From Photobacterium atrarenae (lineage in GTDB: Bacteria > Pseudomonadota > Gammaproteobacteria > Enterobacterales > Vibrionaceae), in contig NZ_CP101508.1 of assembly GCF_024380015.1 (NCBI RefSeq), positions 3,162,902 through 3,226,901 of the forward strand: DNA of 64,000 nucleotides, written 5' to 3'. The first letter of the stretch is position 1; every line of letters begins with the position of its first letter. The notes beneath the pieces are model-generated. The model was given only the letters and a program-made list of their open reading frames with translations, did not search any database and was not told where the DNA came from. The position numbers were made by a program, and so were the translations under genes. This document shows, piece by piece, positions 12,438-21,383 of this stretch.

Positions 12438-12902
12438 TCAACACAACTCCAAACGCTTGATCAATTCCCGGCCATAGTCATTGTTGGCCGTAATCGAGAC
12501 CTGCCGCTGCTCGTCGTGATAGCGCATCTCAATCTCCAAATCCGGCTCTGGTAACAGGCCTGCCCCTTTTTCCGGCCACTCCACCAGGCAGATGGCATCG
12601 GCCGTGAAATAATCACGGATCCCCATGAACTCCAGCTCTTCCGGATCAGCCAGGCGGTAAAGGTCAAAATGATAAACCTGCCACGGCGGCAACTCATACG
12701 GCTCCACCAGTGTATAGGTCGGACTCTTGACGTTCCCCTGGTGGCCCAGAGCGCGAATAAAGCCACGGCTAAAGGTGGTCTTCCCCGCCCCGAGATCACC
12801 GTGCAGGTAAATTGTGGTCTGGCGGTGGCAAGCAGTGGCCAGTTGAAGTCCTAACGCGACGGTTGCTTGCTCATCGGCAAGCAGTGTTTCAAATGTTTGC
12901 AT
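12438..12902 (-). CDS. tsaE: tRNA threonylcarbamoyladenosine biosynthesis ATPase TsaE
   Basis: Works with TsaB, TsaC and TsaD to make t6A at position 37 of ANN-decoding tRNAs. The 154-residue protein has the Walker A motif [13 protein letters not shown] (about residues 35-47), [11 protein letters not shown], and a C-terminal [13 protein letters not shown] segment. It lies 8 bp after nnr and directly before amiB, the conserved nnr-tsaE-amiB-mutL order. Confidence 0.96.
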   Translation of the reverse strand: MQTFETLLADEQATVALGLQLATACHRQTTIYLHGDLGAGKTTFSRGFIRALGHQGNVKSPTYTLVEPYELPPWQVYHFDLYRLADPEELEFMGIRDYFTADAICLVEWPEKGAGLLPEPDLEIEMRYHDEQRQVSITANNDYGRELIKRLELC

Positions 12903-12910
12903 TGTTTTCT

Positions 12911-14398
12911 TTATCTTGGGTTAACCAGTTGGCGAAGATACGGAAACAGATCACTGGCCAGCATGCCGCGCTCACCGTCGCAGGCACATAAATCAGCCGC
13001 GGTACTGTGGAGCCACACGCCAGTGCAAGCTGCTTCGAGCAAGGACAGTCCCTGCGCTGCCAGCGCCCCAATGATCCCAGACAGTACATCTCCCATACCG
13101 CCCGTTGCCATTCCCGGATTACCGGCAGTACAAATCCAGCACTGCCTGCCATCATCAATCAGCGTACCGGCCCCTTTGAGGACCACTACACCACCAAATT
13201 TTTGCTGCAACTGCCGGACGGCCGTGAACCGGTCAGCTTCAACCGCTGCCACAGTCCAGCCCAGCAACCGGGCGGCTTCACCCGGGTGCGGCGTTATTAT
13301 ACGATTATTTTTATAGTCTGGTGAGAGGGCTAATAAGTTCAACCCGTCGGCATCCATCACCATTTTTTTATCGGTGTCTTCAAAATGAAACACCAGAGCC
13401 TTGCTCCAATCACTCTGGCCCAGGCCCGGCCCGAGAACAATAACATCGGCCCAGTCCAGCCGCTGACGGATTTCGTGGGCTTTATCCTGCCATCCCTGGA
13501 CCATTATTTCAGGCCTTGCAGTCACAATTGACAAGACATTGTCAGACTGGGTGATCACCGCTGTCAGCCCGGCACCACTGCGAGCACTCGCTTCGGATGC
13601 CAGCCGAATTGCTCCCGCCATCCCCAGATCGCCCCCGACACACAACACCCGACCATGGTCTCCTTTATGCGCCGTTCGCCCTCGCGGGGGCAGGCATCGC
13701 TGAACAACGTCGTGATCCACCCGGTAGGCAGAAGGCGCGGTACAATTGGTGAAGGTGTGCTCGACCCCTAACCCGGCAAAATAAAGCTGGCCACAATACT
13801 GGCTGGCCTGGCCGGTACACAGCCCCTGTTTAAGGCCAATAAACGTCACGGTGGCCTCGGCCCGAATCGCTGTGCCTAGCACAGCGCCGGTATCCGCGCA
13901 GAGACCGGAAGGAACATCAACCGCAAAGACTGGCTTGTCAGTCCGATTGAGCTGCGCAATCAATAACGCGCAATCCTCGCGTACCCGGCCACTCAGACCC
14001 GTTCCCAGCAAGGCATCGACCACCATGTCGACATCATCGGGAACCTGCGACTGCGGCGAGGTGATCTGGCCGCCGGCAGCCAGCCAGGCATCCCGCGCCC
14101 GGACCGCATCACCGGTGAGCCGGTTCGCATCACCGAGCTGCCATAACCGGACCTGCATACCACACTCCAGCGCCAGCCGGGCAACAACATATCCGTCCCC
14201 GCCATTATTTCCGCCGCCGCAACAAATCAGAATAGACCGGCATTGCGGATAACGTTGGCTTAACAACGAAAAGACCGCCTCGCCCGCACGAACCATCAGC
14301 TGATACATTTCCAGCGAAGCTGCCCGGGCTGCCCGTTGCTCCCCTTGCCGAACCTGCTCGGCCCGGTACAGCAACGTGGGTAGTTGTGTTGTCACCAT
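12911..14398 (-). CDS. nnr: Bifunctional NAD(P)HX epimerase / ADP-dependent NAD(P)HX dehydratase
   Basis: Repairs hydrated NADH and NADPH. The 495-residue protein fuses an N-terminal YjeF_N epimerase domain (about 1-215, with [16 protein letters not shown] and [12 protein letters not shown]) to a ribokinase-like dehydratase domain (about 225-490, with [28 protein letters not shown], and [17 protein letters not shown]). Both active domains look intact. It is the first gene of the minus-strand cluster that runs to mutL and miaA, and is divergent from queG. Confidence 0.95.
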   Translation of the reverse strand: MVTTQLPTLLYRAEQVRQGEQRAARAASLEMYQLMVRAGEAVFSLLSQRYPQCRSILICCGGGNNGGDGYVVARLALECGMQVRLWQLGDANRLTGDAVRARDAWLAAGGQITSPQSQVPDDVDMVVDALLGTGLSGRVREDCALLIAQLNRTDKPVFAVDVPSGLCADTGAVLGTAIRAEATVTFIGLKQGLCTGQASQYCGQLYFAGLGVEHTFTNCTAPSAYRVDHDVVQRCLPPRGRTAHKGDHGRVLCVGGDLGMAGAIRLASEASARSGAGLTAVITQSDNVLSIVTARPEIMVQGWQDKAHEIRQRLDWADVIVLGPGLGQSDWSKALVFHFEDTDKKMVMDADGLNLLALSPDYKNNRIITPHPGEAARLLGWTVAAVEADRFTAVRQLQQKFGGVVVLKGAGTLIDDGRQCWICTAGNPGMATGGMGDVLSGIIGALAAQGLSLLEAACTGVWLHSTAADLCACDGERGMLASDLFPYLRQLVNPR

Positions 14399-14600
14399 CT
14401 CCGCTCCCTCTGGTTCCCCTCAGACGCCCCACTAGACATCCGTTCGCAGTGTACAAATAGTGCCCAAAACCGCCATCAGGTACAATCATAAATCCCCCAC
14501 AGCTTGAAGCGGGTGCTGAGACTTCTATGATTAATTCAATTACTGGTGACTATGGTACACTTCGGCCCCCTGACACTCAGCCACACAGCATAAACCCACA

Positions 14601-15734
14601 ATGACGATAGACTACAGCGAATTGGCCCTGAACATTAAACAATGGGGCAAAGAACTCGGTTTTCAACAGGTTGGGATCTGCGATGTGGATCTGAAGCAAC
14701 ATGAAGCTCAGTTACAACGCTGGCTTGATGCCGGTTATCATGGTGAAATGGACTGGATGGCTCGCCATGGCATGATGCGTGCCCGTCCCGATGAACTCCT
14801 GCCCGGCACTATACGGGTGATCAGCGTGCGGATGAATTATCTGCCTCCTGAAGCCGGATTTGCCCAAACCTTAAAGCAACCAGAACTGGCTTATATCAGC
14901 CGCTATTCACTCGGTCGGGATTACCACAAGCTCATCCGTAACCGCTTAAAACAACTGGGTCAGCGCATTGAACAAGCAGCCGGTGCCTTTGGCTACCGTC
15001 CTTTTGTTGATTCGGCTCCAATCTTAGAACGCCCCCTGGCAGAAAAAGCCGGCTTAGGGTGGACCGGTAAGCACTCGCTGATCTTAAGTGAGCAAGCAGG
15101 CTCCTGGTTTTTTCTGGGGGAGCTGCTGGTTGATTTGCCCCTGCCGGTGGATCAGCCGGTCGACAATCAATGCGGTAAGTGTATGGCCTGTATGACCAGT
15201 TGCCCGACCGGTGCCATTGTTGAAGAAGGCGTCGTGGATGCCAGACGCTGCATCTCCTATCTCACCATCGAGTTCGACGGGGTGATCCCGGAAGAATTTC
15301 GCGAGCCGATGGGGAATCGTATTTACGGTTGCGACGACTGCCAGCTGGTCTGCCCGTTTAACCGCTATGCAGATATCACCGATGAACGTGACTACCACTG
15401 CCGGGACACGCTTTACCAGCAGCCCCTGCATGTGTTGTATCAGTGGACAGAGCCGCAGTTTCTCAAAAACACCGAAGGCTCAGCCATTCGACGGATCGGC
15501 CACCGGCAATGGCTCCGCAACCTGACAATCGCCATGGGTAACGCACCGTATCAACCAGAGATTATCGCAGCCCTGGAGCTGCGCCAGGGGGAAAGTGAAC
15601 TGCTGGATGAACACATTCACTGGGCACTCGACAAACAGCGGGACAAGCGTCAGGCGCATGTCATTGAAGTCCTGCCAAACAAAACCAAGCGATTGGTCCG
15701 GATCATCGAAAAAGGCCTGCCCCGCGACGCCTAG
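14601..15734 (+). CDS. queG: Epoxyqueuosine reductase
   Basis: Cobalamin- and Fe-S-dependent enzyme for the last step of queuosine synthesis in tRNA. The 377-residue protein has the DUF1730 N-terminal region (GFQQVGICDVDL), then two ferredoxin-like clusters: CGKCMACMTSCPTGA (about 195-209) and CDDCQLVCPFN (about 252-262). The ATG at 14601 matches E. coli QueG. As in E. coli it is divergent from nnr and followed by the glycine tRNA genes. Confidence 0.96.
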   Translation: MTIDYSELALNIKQWGKELGFQQVGICDVDLKQHEAQLQRWLDAGYHGEMDWMARHGMMRARPDELLPGTIRVISVRMNYLPPEAGFAQTLKQPELAYISRYSLGRDYHKLIRNRLKQLGQRIEQAAGAFGYRPFVDSAPILERPLAEKAGLGWTGKHSLILSEQAGSWFFLGELLVDLPLPVDQPVDNQCGKCMACMTSCPTGAIVEEGVVDARRCISYLTIEFDGVIPEEFREPMGNRIYGCDDCQLVCPFNRYADITDERDYHCRDTLYQQPLHVLYQWTEPQFLKNTEGSAIRRIGHRQWLRNLTIAMGNAPYQPEIIAALELRQGESELLDEHIHWALDKQRDKRQAHVIEVLPNKTKRLVRIIEKGLPRDA

Positions 15735-15804
15735 CAACCTGGCGTGCTCCCGCAGCGCCGACAACACGGCATAAAGTGGGAGCAATATCGGCCTTCCCCG
15801 GAAA

Positions 15805-16232
15805 TGTGGAAAACCATTTCATCTCTCTCAATATTTTCCATTCTCAAAAAGATTAAACACAGCCGAATATACTCACAATCAAAACAGTTATCCCACTGGC
15901 ATACATATTGATCAGGCTGTATATAATCTCTGGATAAATACAACAAAACCCAGACATAACAATCATTTAGACTGTTGATATCGTCGATAAAAAAATGAGG
16001 AAAAAGAAAAAAAAGAGGCGAGTTAAAGAGTTATTCACACGAGGTCGGCACACGTAATCAACTGACTTACCCACAACTGAACAGATGTGGATAACTCTGT
16101 GCACGAAGGATTGAATTGATCAACCCAGACCACCGCAAGCCCAGAGAAAGCCTACATTCTGGCGGGGTGAGATTCTGGATAAGAGAAGTGATTTCTTGGC
16201 CTACGTCCCTGAATCTATCAGGGGTATCCACA
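15805..16232. promoter_or_regulatory. Cluster of DnaA-box-like sites, possible datA-like locus
   Basis: Seven 9-mers match TTATNCACA with at most one mismatch. Two are exact: 16031-16039 (+, TTATTCACA) and 16086-16094 (-, TTATCCACA). One-mismatch sites are at 15805-15813 (-), 15929-15937 (-), 16067-16075 (+), 16174-16182 (-) and 16224-16232 (+). A 13-mer one mismatch from the IHF consensus is at 15968-15980. With equal base frequencies about 0.6 such 9-mers would be expected in the 787-bp gap on both strands. E. coli datA, a DnaA-titrating and ATP-hydrolysis-promoting locus with an IHF site, lies (from memory) between queG and glyVXY, the same position. The function here is inferred only. Confidence 0.5.
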
Positions 16233-16313
16233 AAATCAAAGAGCATGTACCGTTACCAAGAACCAGCCTTTTATGAGCTGACTGACAGAGCATCCTGATA
16301 ATCAGAGACAGAC

Positions 16314-16334
16314 AAACAGCCATTCAGGCTGTTT
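16314..16334 (-). terminator. Possible terminator of the tRNA transcript
   Basis: An 8-bp stem, AAACAGCC / GGCTGTTT with loop ATTCA, lies about 190 bp after the last tRNA on the minus strand. It is followed by a weak T/C-rich run, so termination here is uncertain. Confidence 0.45.
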
Positions 16335-16521
16335 CTATCTCAATCTGATGATGTCTTTGAAGCTGACTGCTTCCTGAGGTTCCGAACTGTACTGTTCCGG
16401 AACTTTGGCGCGACACACAAGACCAACGAGCTTATCGATTAGTCGAGGAATGTAGCAAATAGGACTATTACTTCACAGTAGTAGTTTGCCGTATCACCAC
16501 GAATATGGCGACAGCAAGATT

Positions 16522-16597
16522 TGGAGCGACATACGAGGTTCGAACTCGTGACCTCAACCTTGGCAAGGTTGCGCTCTACCAGCTGAGCTAATGTCGC
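16522..16597 (-). tRNA. tRNA-Gly(GCC), copy 1 (last in transcript)
   Basis: 76 nt with encoded CCA. The acceptor stem GCGACAT/ATGTCGC, the anticodon loop TTGCCAA and the T-arm ACGAG-TTCGAAC-CTCGT are all intact. Confidence 0.97.
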
Positions 16598-16615
16598 ATA
16601 TTCTCATCAGAGAAT

Positions 16616-16675
16616 TGGTTGCGGGGCTCGGGTTTGATCCGGGCGGCGCTTCCGTCGACGGCCTGAGGGTTATGA
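16616..16675 (-). pseudogene. Truncated tRNA-fMet remnant
   Basis: Reading the minus strand, a TCATAACCC anticodon-loop segment and the 3' acceptor CCCCGCAACCA of the initiator tRNA are kept. The T-arm region is enlarged and changed, and the whole 5' half (acceptor and D-arm) is missing. It sits between intact fMet and Gly genes, so it is a decayed copy from the same amplification. Confidence 0.75.
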
Positions 16676-16705
16676 TAAAAATAACGCCAGACTGTCTGAA
16701 ATTGT

Positions 16706-16782
<77 letters not shown>

Positions 16783-16824
16783 TCCGTATTGTCTCACCAT
16801 TAAAGCACGATGAAGGCTGTAAAC

Positions 16825-16916
16825 TGGAGCGACATACGAGGTTCCTGATCTTCAAGGAGCCAGGCGTGACCTCAACCTTGGCAAGATAACGCTCTTACCC
16901 GCTGAGCTCATGTCGC
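16825..16916 (-). pseudogene. Disrupted tRNA-Gly(GCC), psi-copy A
   Basis: 92 nt from GCGACAT to CCA. The acceptor stem, D-stem and GCC anticodon are kept. The 5' side of the anticodon stem reads TTATC against GGTTG, so it pairs poorly. The T-arm carries a 21-nt segment in place of AGTTCG, a net gain of 15 nt, which destroys the T-loop. Probably not a working tRNA, although the perfect acceptor stem might still allow processing. Confidence 0.8.
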
Positions 16917-16952
16917 ATCTGTCATTGTTCAGTACAATGAGAACTATCAATT

Positions 16953-17028
16953 TGGAGCGACATACGAGGTTCGAACTCGTGACCTCAACCTTGGCAAGGT
17001 TGCGCTCTACCAGCTGAGCTAATGTCGC
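16953..17028 (-). tRNA. tRNA-Gly(GCC), copy 2
   Basis: 76 nt, identical to copy 1 in all arms, CCA encoded. Confidence 0.97.
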
Positions 17029-17063
17029 ATTCGTCACCGTTAAGCACGATGAAAGCTATAATC

Positions 17064-17155
17064 TGGAGCGACATACGAGGTTCCTGATCTTCAAGGAGCC
17101 CGGCGTGACCTCAACCTTGGCAAGATAACGCTCTTACCCGCTGAGCTCATGTCGC
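17064..17155 (-). pseudogene. Disrupted tRNA-Gly(GCC), psi-copy B
   Basis: 92 nt, the same disruption as psi-copy A. One base differs in the inserted T-arm segment (CCGGG for CCTGG in tRNA sense). It lies exactly 239 bp from psi-copy A, so both arose by tandem duplication of a Gly/psi-Gly unit. Confidence 0.8.
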
Positions 17156-17191
17156 ATCTGTCATTGTTCAGTACAATGAGAACTATCAATT

Positions 17192-17267
17192 TGGAGCGAC
17201 ATACGAGGTTCGAACTCGTGACCTCAACCTTGGCAAGGTTGCGCTCTACCAGCTGAGCTAATGTCGC
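17192..17267 (-). tRNA. tRNA-Gly(GCC), copy 3
   Basis: 76 nt, identical to copy 1, CCA encoded. Confidence 0.97.
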
Positions 17268-17302
17268 ATTCGTCACCGTTAAGCACGATGAAAGCTATAA
17301 TC

Positions 17303-17378
17303 TGGAGCGACATACGAGGTTCGAACTCGTGACCTCAACCTTGGCAAGGTTGCGCTCTACCAGCTGAGCTAATGTCGC
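17303..17378 (-). tRNA. tRNA-Gly(GCC), copy 4
   Basis: 76 nt, identical to copy 1, CCA encoded. Confidence 0.97.
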
Positions 17379-17413
17379 ATTCGTCACCGTTAAGCACGAT
17401 GAAAGCTATAATT

Positions 17414-17504
17414 TGGAGCGACATACGAGGTTCCTGATCTTCAAGGAGCCCGGCGTGACCTCAACTTGGCAAGATAACACTCTTACCCGCTGAGCTCATG
17501 TCGC
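17414..17504 (-). pseudogene. Disrupted tRNA-Gly(GCC), psi-copy C
   Basis: 91 nt. It has the T-arm insertion of psi-copy B plus a one-base deletion in the anticodon-stem 3' side and a further G-to-A type change near the D-arm. The added lesions show it is decaying further. Confidence 0.8.
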
Positions 17505-17540
17505 ATCTGTCATTGTTCAGTACAATGAGAACTATCAATT

Positions 17541-17616
17541 TGGAGCGACATACGAGGTTCGAACTCGTGACCTCAACCTTGGCAAGGTTGCGCTCTACCA
17601 GCTGAGCTAATGTCGC
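17541..17616 (-). tRNA. tRNA-Gly(GCC), copy 5
   Basis: 76 nt, identical to copy 1, CCA encoded. Confidence 0.97.
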
Positions 17617-17634
17617 ATATTCTCATCAGAGAAT

Positions 17635-17711
<77 letters not shown>

Positions 17712-17752
17712 TCCGTATTGTCTCACCGTTAAGCACGATGAAGGCTATAAAC

Positions 17753-17828
17753 TGGAGCGACATACGAGGTTCGAACTCGTGACCTCAACCTTGGCAAGGT
17801 TGCGCTCTACCAGCTGAGCTAATGTCGC
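17753..17828 (-). tRNA. tRNA-Gly(GCC), copy 6
   Basis: 76 nt, identical to copy 1, CCA encoded. Confidence 0.97.
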
Positions 17829-17846
17829 ATATTCTCATCAGAGAAT

Positions 17847-17923
<77 letters not shown>

Positions 17924-17964
17924 TCCGTATTGTCTCACCGTTAAGCACGATGAAAGCTATAAAC

Positions 17965-18040
17965 TGGAGCGACATACGAGGTTCGAACTCGTGACCTCAA
18001 CCTTGGCAAGGTTGCGCTCTACCAGCTGAGCTAATGTCGC
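17965..18040 (-). tRNA. tRNA-Gly(GCC), copy 7
   Basis: 76 nt, identical to copy 1, CCA encoded. Confidence 0.97.
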
Positions 18041-18058
18041 ATATTCTCATCAGAGAAT

Positions 18059-18135
<77 letters not shown>

Positions 18136-18176
18136 TCCGTATTGTCTCACCGTTAAGCACGATGAAGGCTATAATC

Positions 18177-18252
18177 TGGAGCGACATACGAGGTTCGAAC
18201 TCGTGACCTCAACCTTGGCAAGGTTGCGCTCTACCAGCTGAGCTAATGTCGC
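18177..18252 (-). tRNA. tRNA-Gly(GCC), copy 8
   Basis: 76 nt, identical to copy 1, CCA encoded. Confidence 0.97.
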
Positions 18253-18270
18253 ATATTCTCATCAGAGAAT

Positions 18271-18347
<77 letters not shown>

Positions 18348-18390
18348 TCCGTCTTCAAAAACAACTGTTTGACAATTGCCTTTCGAGGCT

Positions 18391-18422
18391 GCGCATTATA
18401 CGAGGAAAATTACCGGATGCAA
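18391..18422 (-). promoter_or_regulatory. Promoter of the tRNA array
   Basis: On the minus strand a -35 TTGCAT (18417-18422) and a perfect -10 TATAAT (18395-18400) are 16 bp apart. A GCGC discriminator follows at 18391-18394, the kind linked to stringent (ppGpp/DksA) control of stable RNA. Transcription would start about 40 bp before the first fMet gene. Confidence 0.75.
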
Positions 18423-18472
18423 TACTTCTGCAAAAAAATCTGTATATCTTTCCCCGTCTGACCATTTTATCA

Positions 18473-19018
18473 TCAAATATTAAAAATATGCTCACGATAA
18501 TAGCGCAGTTCGGCAATTGAGTCGCGAATGTCGTCCAGCGCCAAGTGGCTGCCCTTTTTCGTAAATCCATTCAACAACTCAGGCTGCCAGCGTCGGGTCA
18601 GCTCTTTCAGCGTACTGACATCTAGGTAACGGTAATGAAAGTACTGCTCAAGTTCAGGCATGTGTTTGTACAGGAAGCGGCGATCCTGGCCAATGCTGTT
18701 GCCACAAATTGGCGATGCACCTTGCGGCACCCATTGCTCCAGAAAGGCAATGGTCTGGCGCACGGCTTCAGCCTCATCAATCTTGCTCTGGCGGACTCGT
18801 TCAACCAAGCCGCTACTGGTATGCGTTTTGGTACACCAGTCATCCATTTTAGCCAGCTCATCATCTGACTGATGGATTGCCAGTACCGGCCCTTCAGCCA
18901 GAATATTTAACTGCGCATCAGTCACAATAGTTGCGATTTCAATGATTTGATGCTGTTCCGGATCTAGCCCGGTCATTTCCAAATCAATCCAAATTAAATT
19001 CTGCTCGCTGATCGCCAT
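18473..19018 (-). CDS. orn: Oligoribonuclease
   Basis: DEDDh 3'-5' exonuclease that finishes RNA decay and cleaves pGpG from c-di-GMP turnover. The 181-residue protein starts [20 protein letters not shown], which holds the first Asp-Glu pair. [16 protein letters not shown] and the C-terminal [14 protein letters not shown] supply the other acidic residues and the His. The ORF extends 39 codons upstream without a stop, but the ATG at 19018 matches the family N-terminus and length. It is divergent from rsgA, the conserved arrangement. Confidence 0.95.
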   Translation of the reverse strand: MAISEQNLIWIDLEMTGLDPEQHQIIEIATIVTDAQLNILAEGPVLAIHQSDDELAKMDDWCTKTHTSSGLVERVRQSKIDEAEAVRQTIAFLEQWVPQGASPICGNSIGQDRRFLYKHMPELEQYFHYRYLDVSTLKELTRRWQPELLNGFTKKGSHLALDDIRDSIAELRYYREHIFNI

Positions 19019-19150
19019 TGGATTTTGCCTATTTTGAGAGTAAACCATGTATGATAATACCAAACCGTGCAGTGATCCGTACTTTTCGCAAATCCCGATC
19101 GCTGCCAACCGGTATATTACCGTAAGCCAACTCAACTGAACGATATTCTT

Positions 19151-20203
19151 GTGGCAAAAAAGAAAAAGCTTACCAAAGGTCAGAGCCGCCGCGTGCGCTC
19201 TAACCAGAACAAACGACTACGTCGTGAAAAAGATGACGTCCAGTGGGATGAAGCCCTGCTGGCATCTGCCCGTGAAGGGCTGGTGATCACCCGCTTCGGC
19301 CAGCATGCCGATGTTGAAGATCCGGAAACCGGGATCATTCACCGCTGTAACCTGCGACGCAGCATTCAAAGCCTGGTCTCCGGTGATCGGGTCGTCTGGC
19401 GCCCGGGCGTCGAGGCGCTACAAGGGATCGCCGGCGTTGTCGAGGCCGTACATGAACGCGAATCCATGCTGACCCGCCCGGATTATTACGACGGGGTCAA
19501 AGCCGTGGCGGCCAACGTCAACCGAATCATTATTGTCTCTTCCGTACTCCCGGAGCTTTCGCTAAACATTATCGACCGCTACCTGATTGCAGCGGAAACG
19601 GTCGGGGTCGAGCCGCTGATTGTCCTCAACAAAGTGGATCTGCTCAGTCCGGAAGCACGTACTGATGTAGAAAAGCAGCTATCGCTGTATGAAGAGATTG
19701 GCTATCAGATCCGTTATGTCAGCACCACAACCGGTGAGGGCATGGCTACGCTGAGAGATGATCTGAAAGATCATATCAGTATCTTTGCTGGCCAGTCCGG
19801 AGTCGGAAAATCCAGTATGGTCAATGCCCTGATGCCAGAAGTGGATGCTGATATCGGAGATGTCTCCGAAACATCCGGCCTGGGCCAACACACCACAACC
19901 GCAGCACGCCTGTACCACTTCCCAGATGGCGGTGATCTGATCGACTCCCCCGGCGTGCGGGAATTCGGTTTATGGCACCTCGAGCCGGAGCAGGTCACCG
20001 AGGCATTTATCGAATTTCGCGACTATCTCGGCGGCTGTAAGTTCCGCGACTGTAAACACGGGGATGATCCCGGCTGCCTGATCCGCGAAGCCGTTGAAGA
20101 CGGTAAAATCCGCCGTGAGCGCTATGAGAGCTATCACCGGATCATCGACAGCATGTCGGAAAATGTTGCCAACCGTCAGTTCTCACGCAACAAGCCGGAA
20201 TAA
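19151..20203 (+). CDS. rsgA: Small-subunit ribosome assembly GTPase RsgA
   Basis: Circularly permuted GTPase that checks late 30S maturation. The 350-residue protein has a basic N-terminus ([20 protein letters not shown]), an OB fold, the G4 motif NKVD before G1 [10 protein letters not shown]3 [10 protein letters not shown], and a C-terminal zinc knuckle ([14 protein letters not shown]). The start codon is GTG (19151). Divergent from orn and followed by psd, as in enterobacteria. Confidence 0.96.
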   Translation: MAKKKKLTKGQSRRVRSNQNKRLRREKDDVQWDEALLASAREGLVITRFGQHADVEDPETGIIHRCNLRRSIQSLVSGDRVVWRPGVEALQGIAGVVEAVHERESMLTRPDYYDGVKAVAANVNRIIIVSSVLPELSLNIIDRYLIAAETVGVEPLIVLNKVDLLSPEARTDVEKQLSLYEEIGYQIRYVSTTTGEGMATLRDDLKDHISIFAGQSGVGKSSMVNALMPEVDADIGDVSETSGLGQHTTTAARLYHFPDGGDLIDSPGVREFGLWHLEPEQVTEAFIEFRDYLGGCKFRDCKHGDDPGCLIREAVEDGKIRRERYESYHRIIDSMSENVANRQFSRNKPE

Positions 20204-20365
20204 AGTCACGTCCCATCAGGGCCCCGGAGAGGCAGGCCGCAGAACGCGACGCAATAAACTGACTTTCCCGGGCCTTTTCGGTATGATCCCCGGTTCGGGT
20301 TATTCTTTATTTGTTACAAGAGTAATCAAGTTGTTGATTAATTGACGCTTTCTGGAATTCATACC

Positions 20366-21247
20366 GTGAACGATAATCTCAAGATCGGCCTGCAGTACTG
20401 CGCGCCGAAACATGCTCTGACCCGAGTTGCGGGTAAACTGGCGGCCCTGAAAGGCGGCAAGCTGACCACCGCAGTGATCCGCTGGTTCATCAACCGCTAC
20501 AAGGTTGATATGTCTGAAGCACGCAACCCGGATCCGGCCGCTTACGCCACGTTCAACGATTTCTTCATCCGTGAGCTGAAAGACGGCGCCCGCCCGATCG
20601 CAGAGCAGGCAGAGGTCATTACCCACCCGGCAGATGCCATGGTCAGCCAATGCGGCCCGATCACTGAAGGTCGTCTGATCCAGGCCAAAGGCCACACCTT
20701 TGAGGCAGTTGAATTGCTGGGCGGCGATCAGGCTCTGGCGGATGAATTCCAGGGCGGTGACTTTGCCACCTTGTACCTCTCTCCGCGTGACTATCACCGG
20801 GTGCATATGCCATGCGACGGGACCTTGCGCCAGATGATTTACGTCCCGGGCGATCTGTTCTCAGTTAACCCGCTGACCGCGGAAAACGTACCGAACCTGT
20901 TCGCGCGCAACGAGCGGGTTGTTTGTGTCTTCGATACCGTTCACGGTCCCCTGGTTCAGGTGCTGGTTGGCGCCACCATCGTCGGCAGCATGGATACCGT
21001 CTGGGCCGGCACCATCACACCACCGACCGGTCCTGTGGTTCGTCGTTGGGATTATCCGGCGACCGGGGACGAAGCCGTCATACTGAAAAAAGGTGAAGAA
21101 ATGGGGCTGTTTAAACTGGGCTCAACGGTGATCAACCTGTTCCCGAAAGACATGGTTGAATTTGTCGACACGATGCAACCGGGGCAACCGACCCGGATGG
21201 GTCAGCCGTATGCAACACTCAAACCTGTTGCGGCCTCAGAAGCGTGA
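20366..21247 (+). CDS. psd: Phosphatidylserine decarboxylase proenzyme
   Basis: Makes phosphatidylethanolamine from phosphatidylserine at the inner membrane. The 293-residue proenzyme has the LGST self-cleavage site ([10 protein letters not shown], about residues 253-262) whose Ser becomes the pyruvoyl group, plus [13 protein letters not shown] and [10 protein letters not shown] chose the GTG at 20366 ([11 protein letters not shown]) because it aligns with the E. coli start and has GGA nine bases upstream. An in-frame TTG at 20342 would add 8 residues. Confidence 0.94.
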   Translation: MNDNLKIGLQYCAPKHALTRVAGKLAALKGGKLTTAVIRWFINRYKVDMSEARNPDPAAYATFNDFFIRELKDGARPIAEQAEVITHPADAMVSQCGPITEGRLIQAKGHTFEAVELLGGDQALADEFQGGDFATLYLSPRDYHRVHMPCDGTLRQMIYVPGDLFSVNPLTAENVPNLFARNERVVCVFDTVHGPLVQVLVGATIVGSMDTVWAGTITPPTGPVVRRWDYPATGDEAVILKKGEEMGLFKLGSTVINLFPKDMVEFVDTMQPGQPTRMGQPYATLKPVAASEA

Positions 21248-21266
21248 CCAGTTAACATTTTTACGC

Positions 21267-21292
21267 AAAAAGGGCGATTTTCGCCCTTTTTT
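21267..21292 (+). terminator. psd terminator
   Basis: AAAAAGGGCGA and TCGCCCTTTTTT pair around a TTT loop and end in a T-run, 20 bp after the stop. Confidence 0.9.
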
Positions 21293-21383
21293 CATATCAG
21301 AATATTAACCGGCGCGAAGACATTCCCGCTGGACAAATAGTATGCTGGCTGTCTATTCCATAGCAGAATCAAGCCAACACACT

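Larger units (their letters stand above)
15735..16521. other. Non-coding stretch between queG and the tRNA array
   Basis: No convincing gene is seen in these 787 bp. The stretch holds a cluster of DnaA-box-like 9-mers, an IHF-like site beside an A-rich tract (about 15989-16016), and a hairpin (16314-16334) that may end the tRNA transcript. The palindrome GTTCCGGAAC near 16394 has no clear role. Confidence 0.7.

Noticed and set aside
16381..16400. GAGGTTCCGAACTG as a further tRNA T-arm remnant
   Set aside because: Only 12-13 bases resemble the Gly T-arm and no other arm is nearby.
20342..20365. TTG start for psd at 20342
   Set aside because: The GTG at 20366 aligns with known Psd N-termini and has better ribosome-site spacing.
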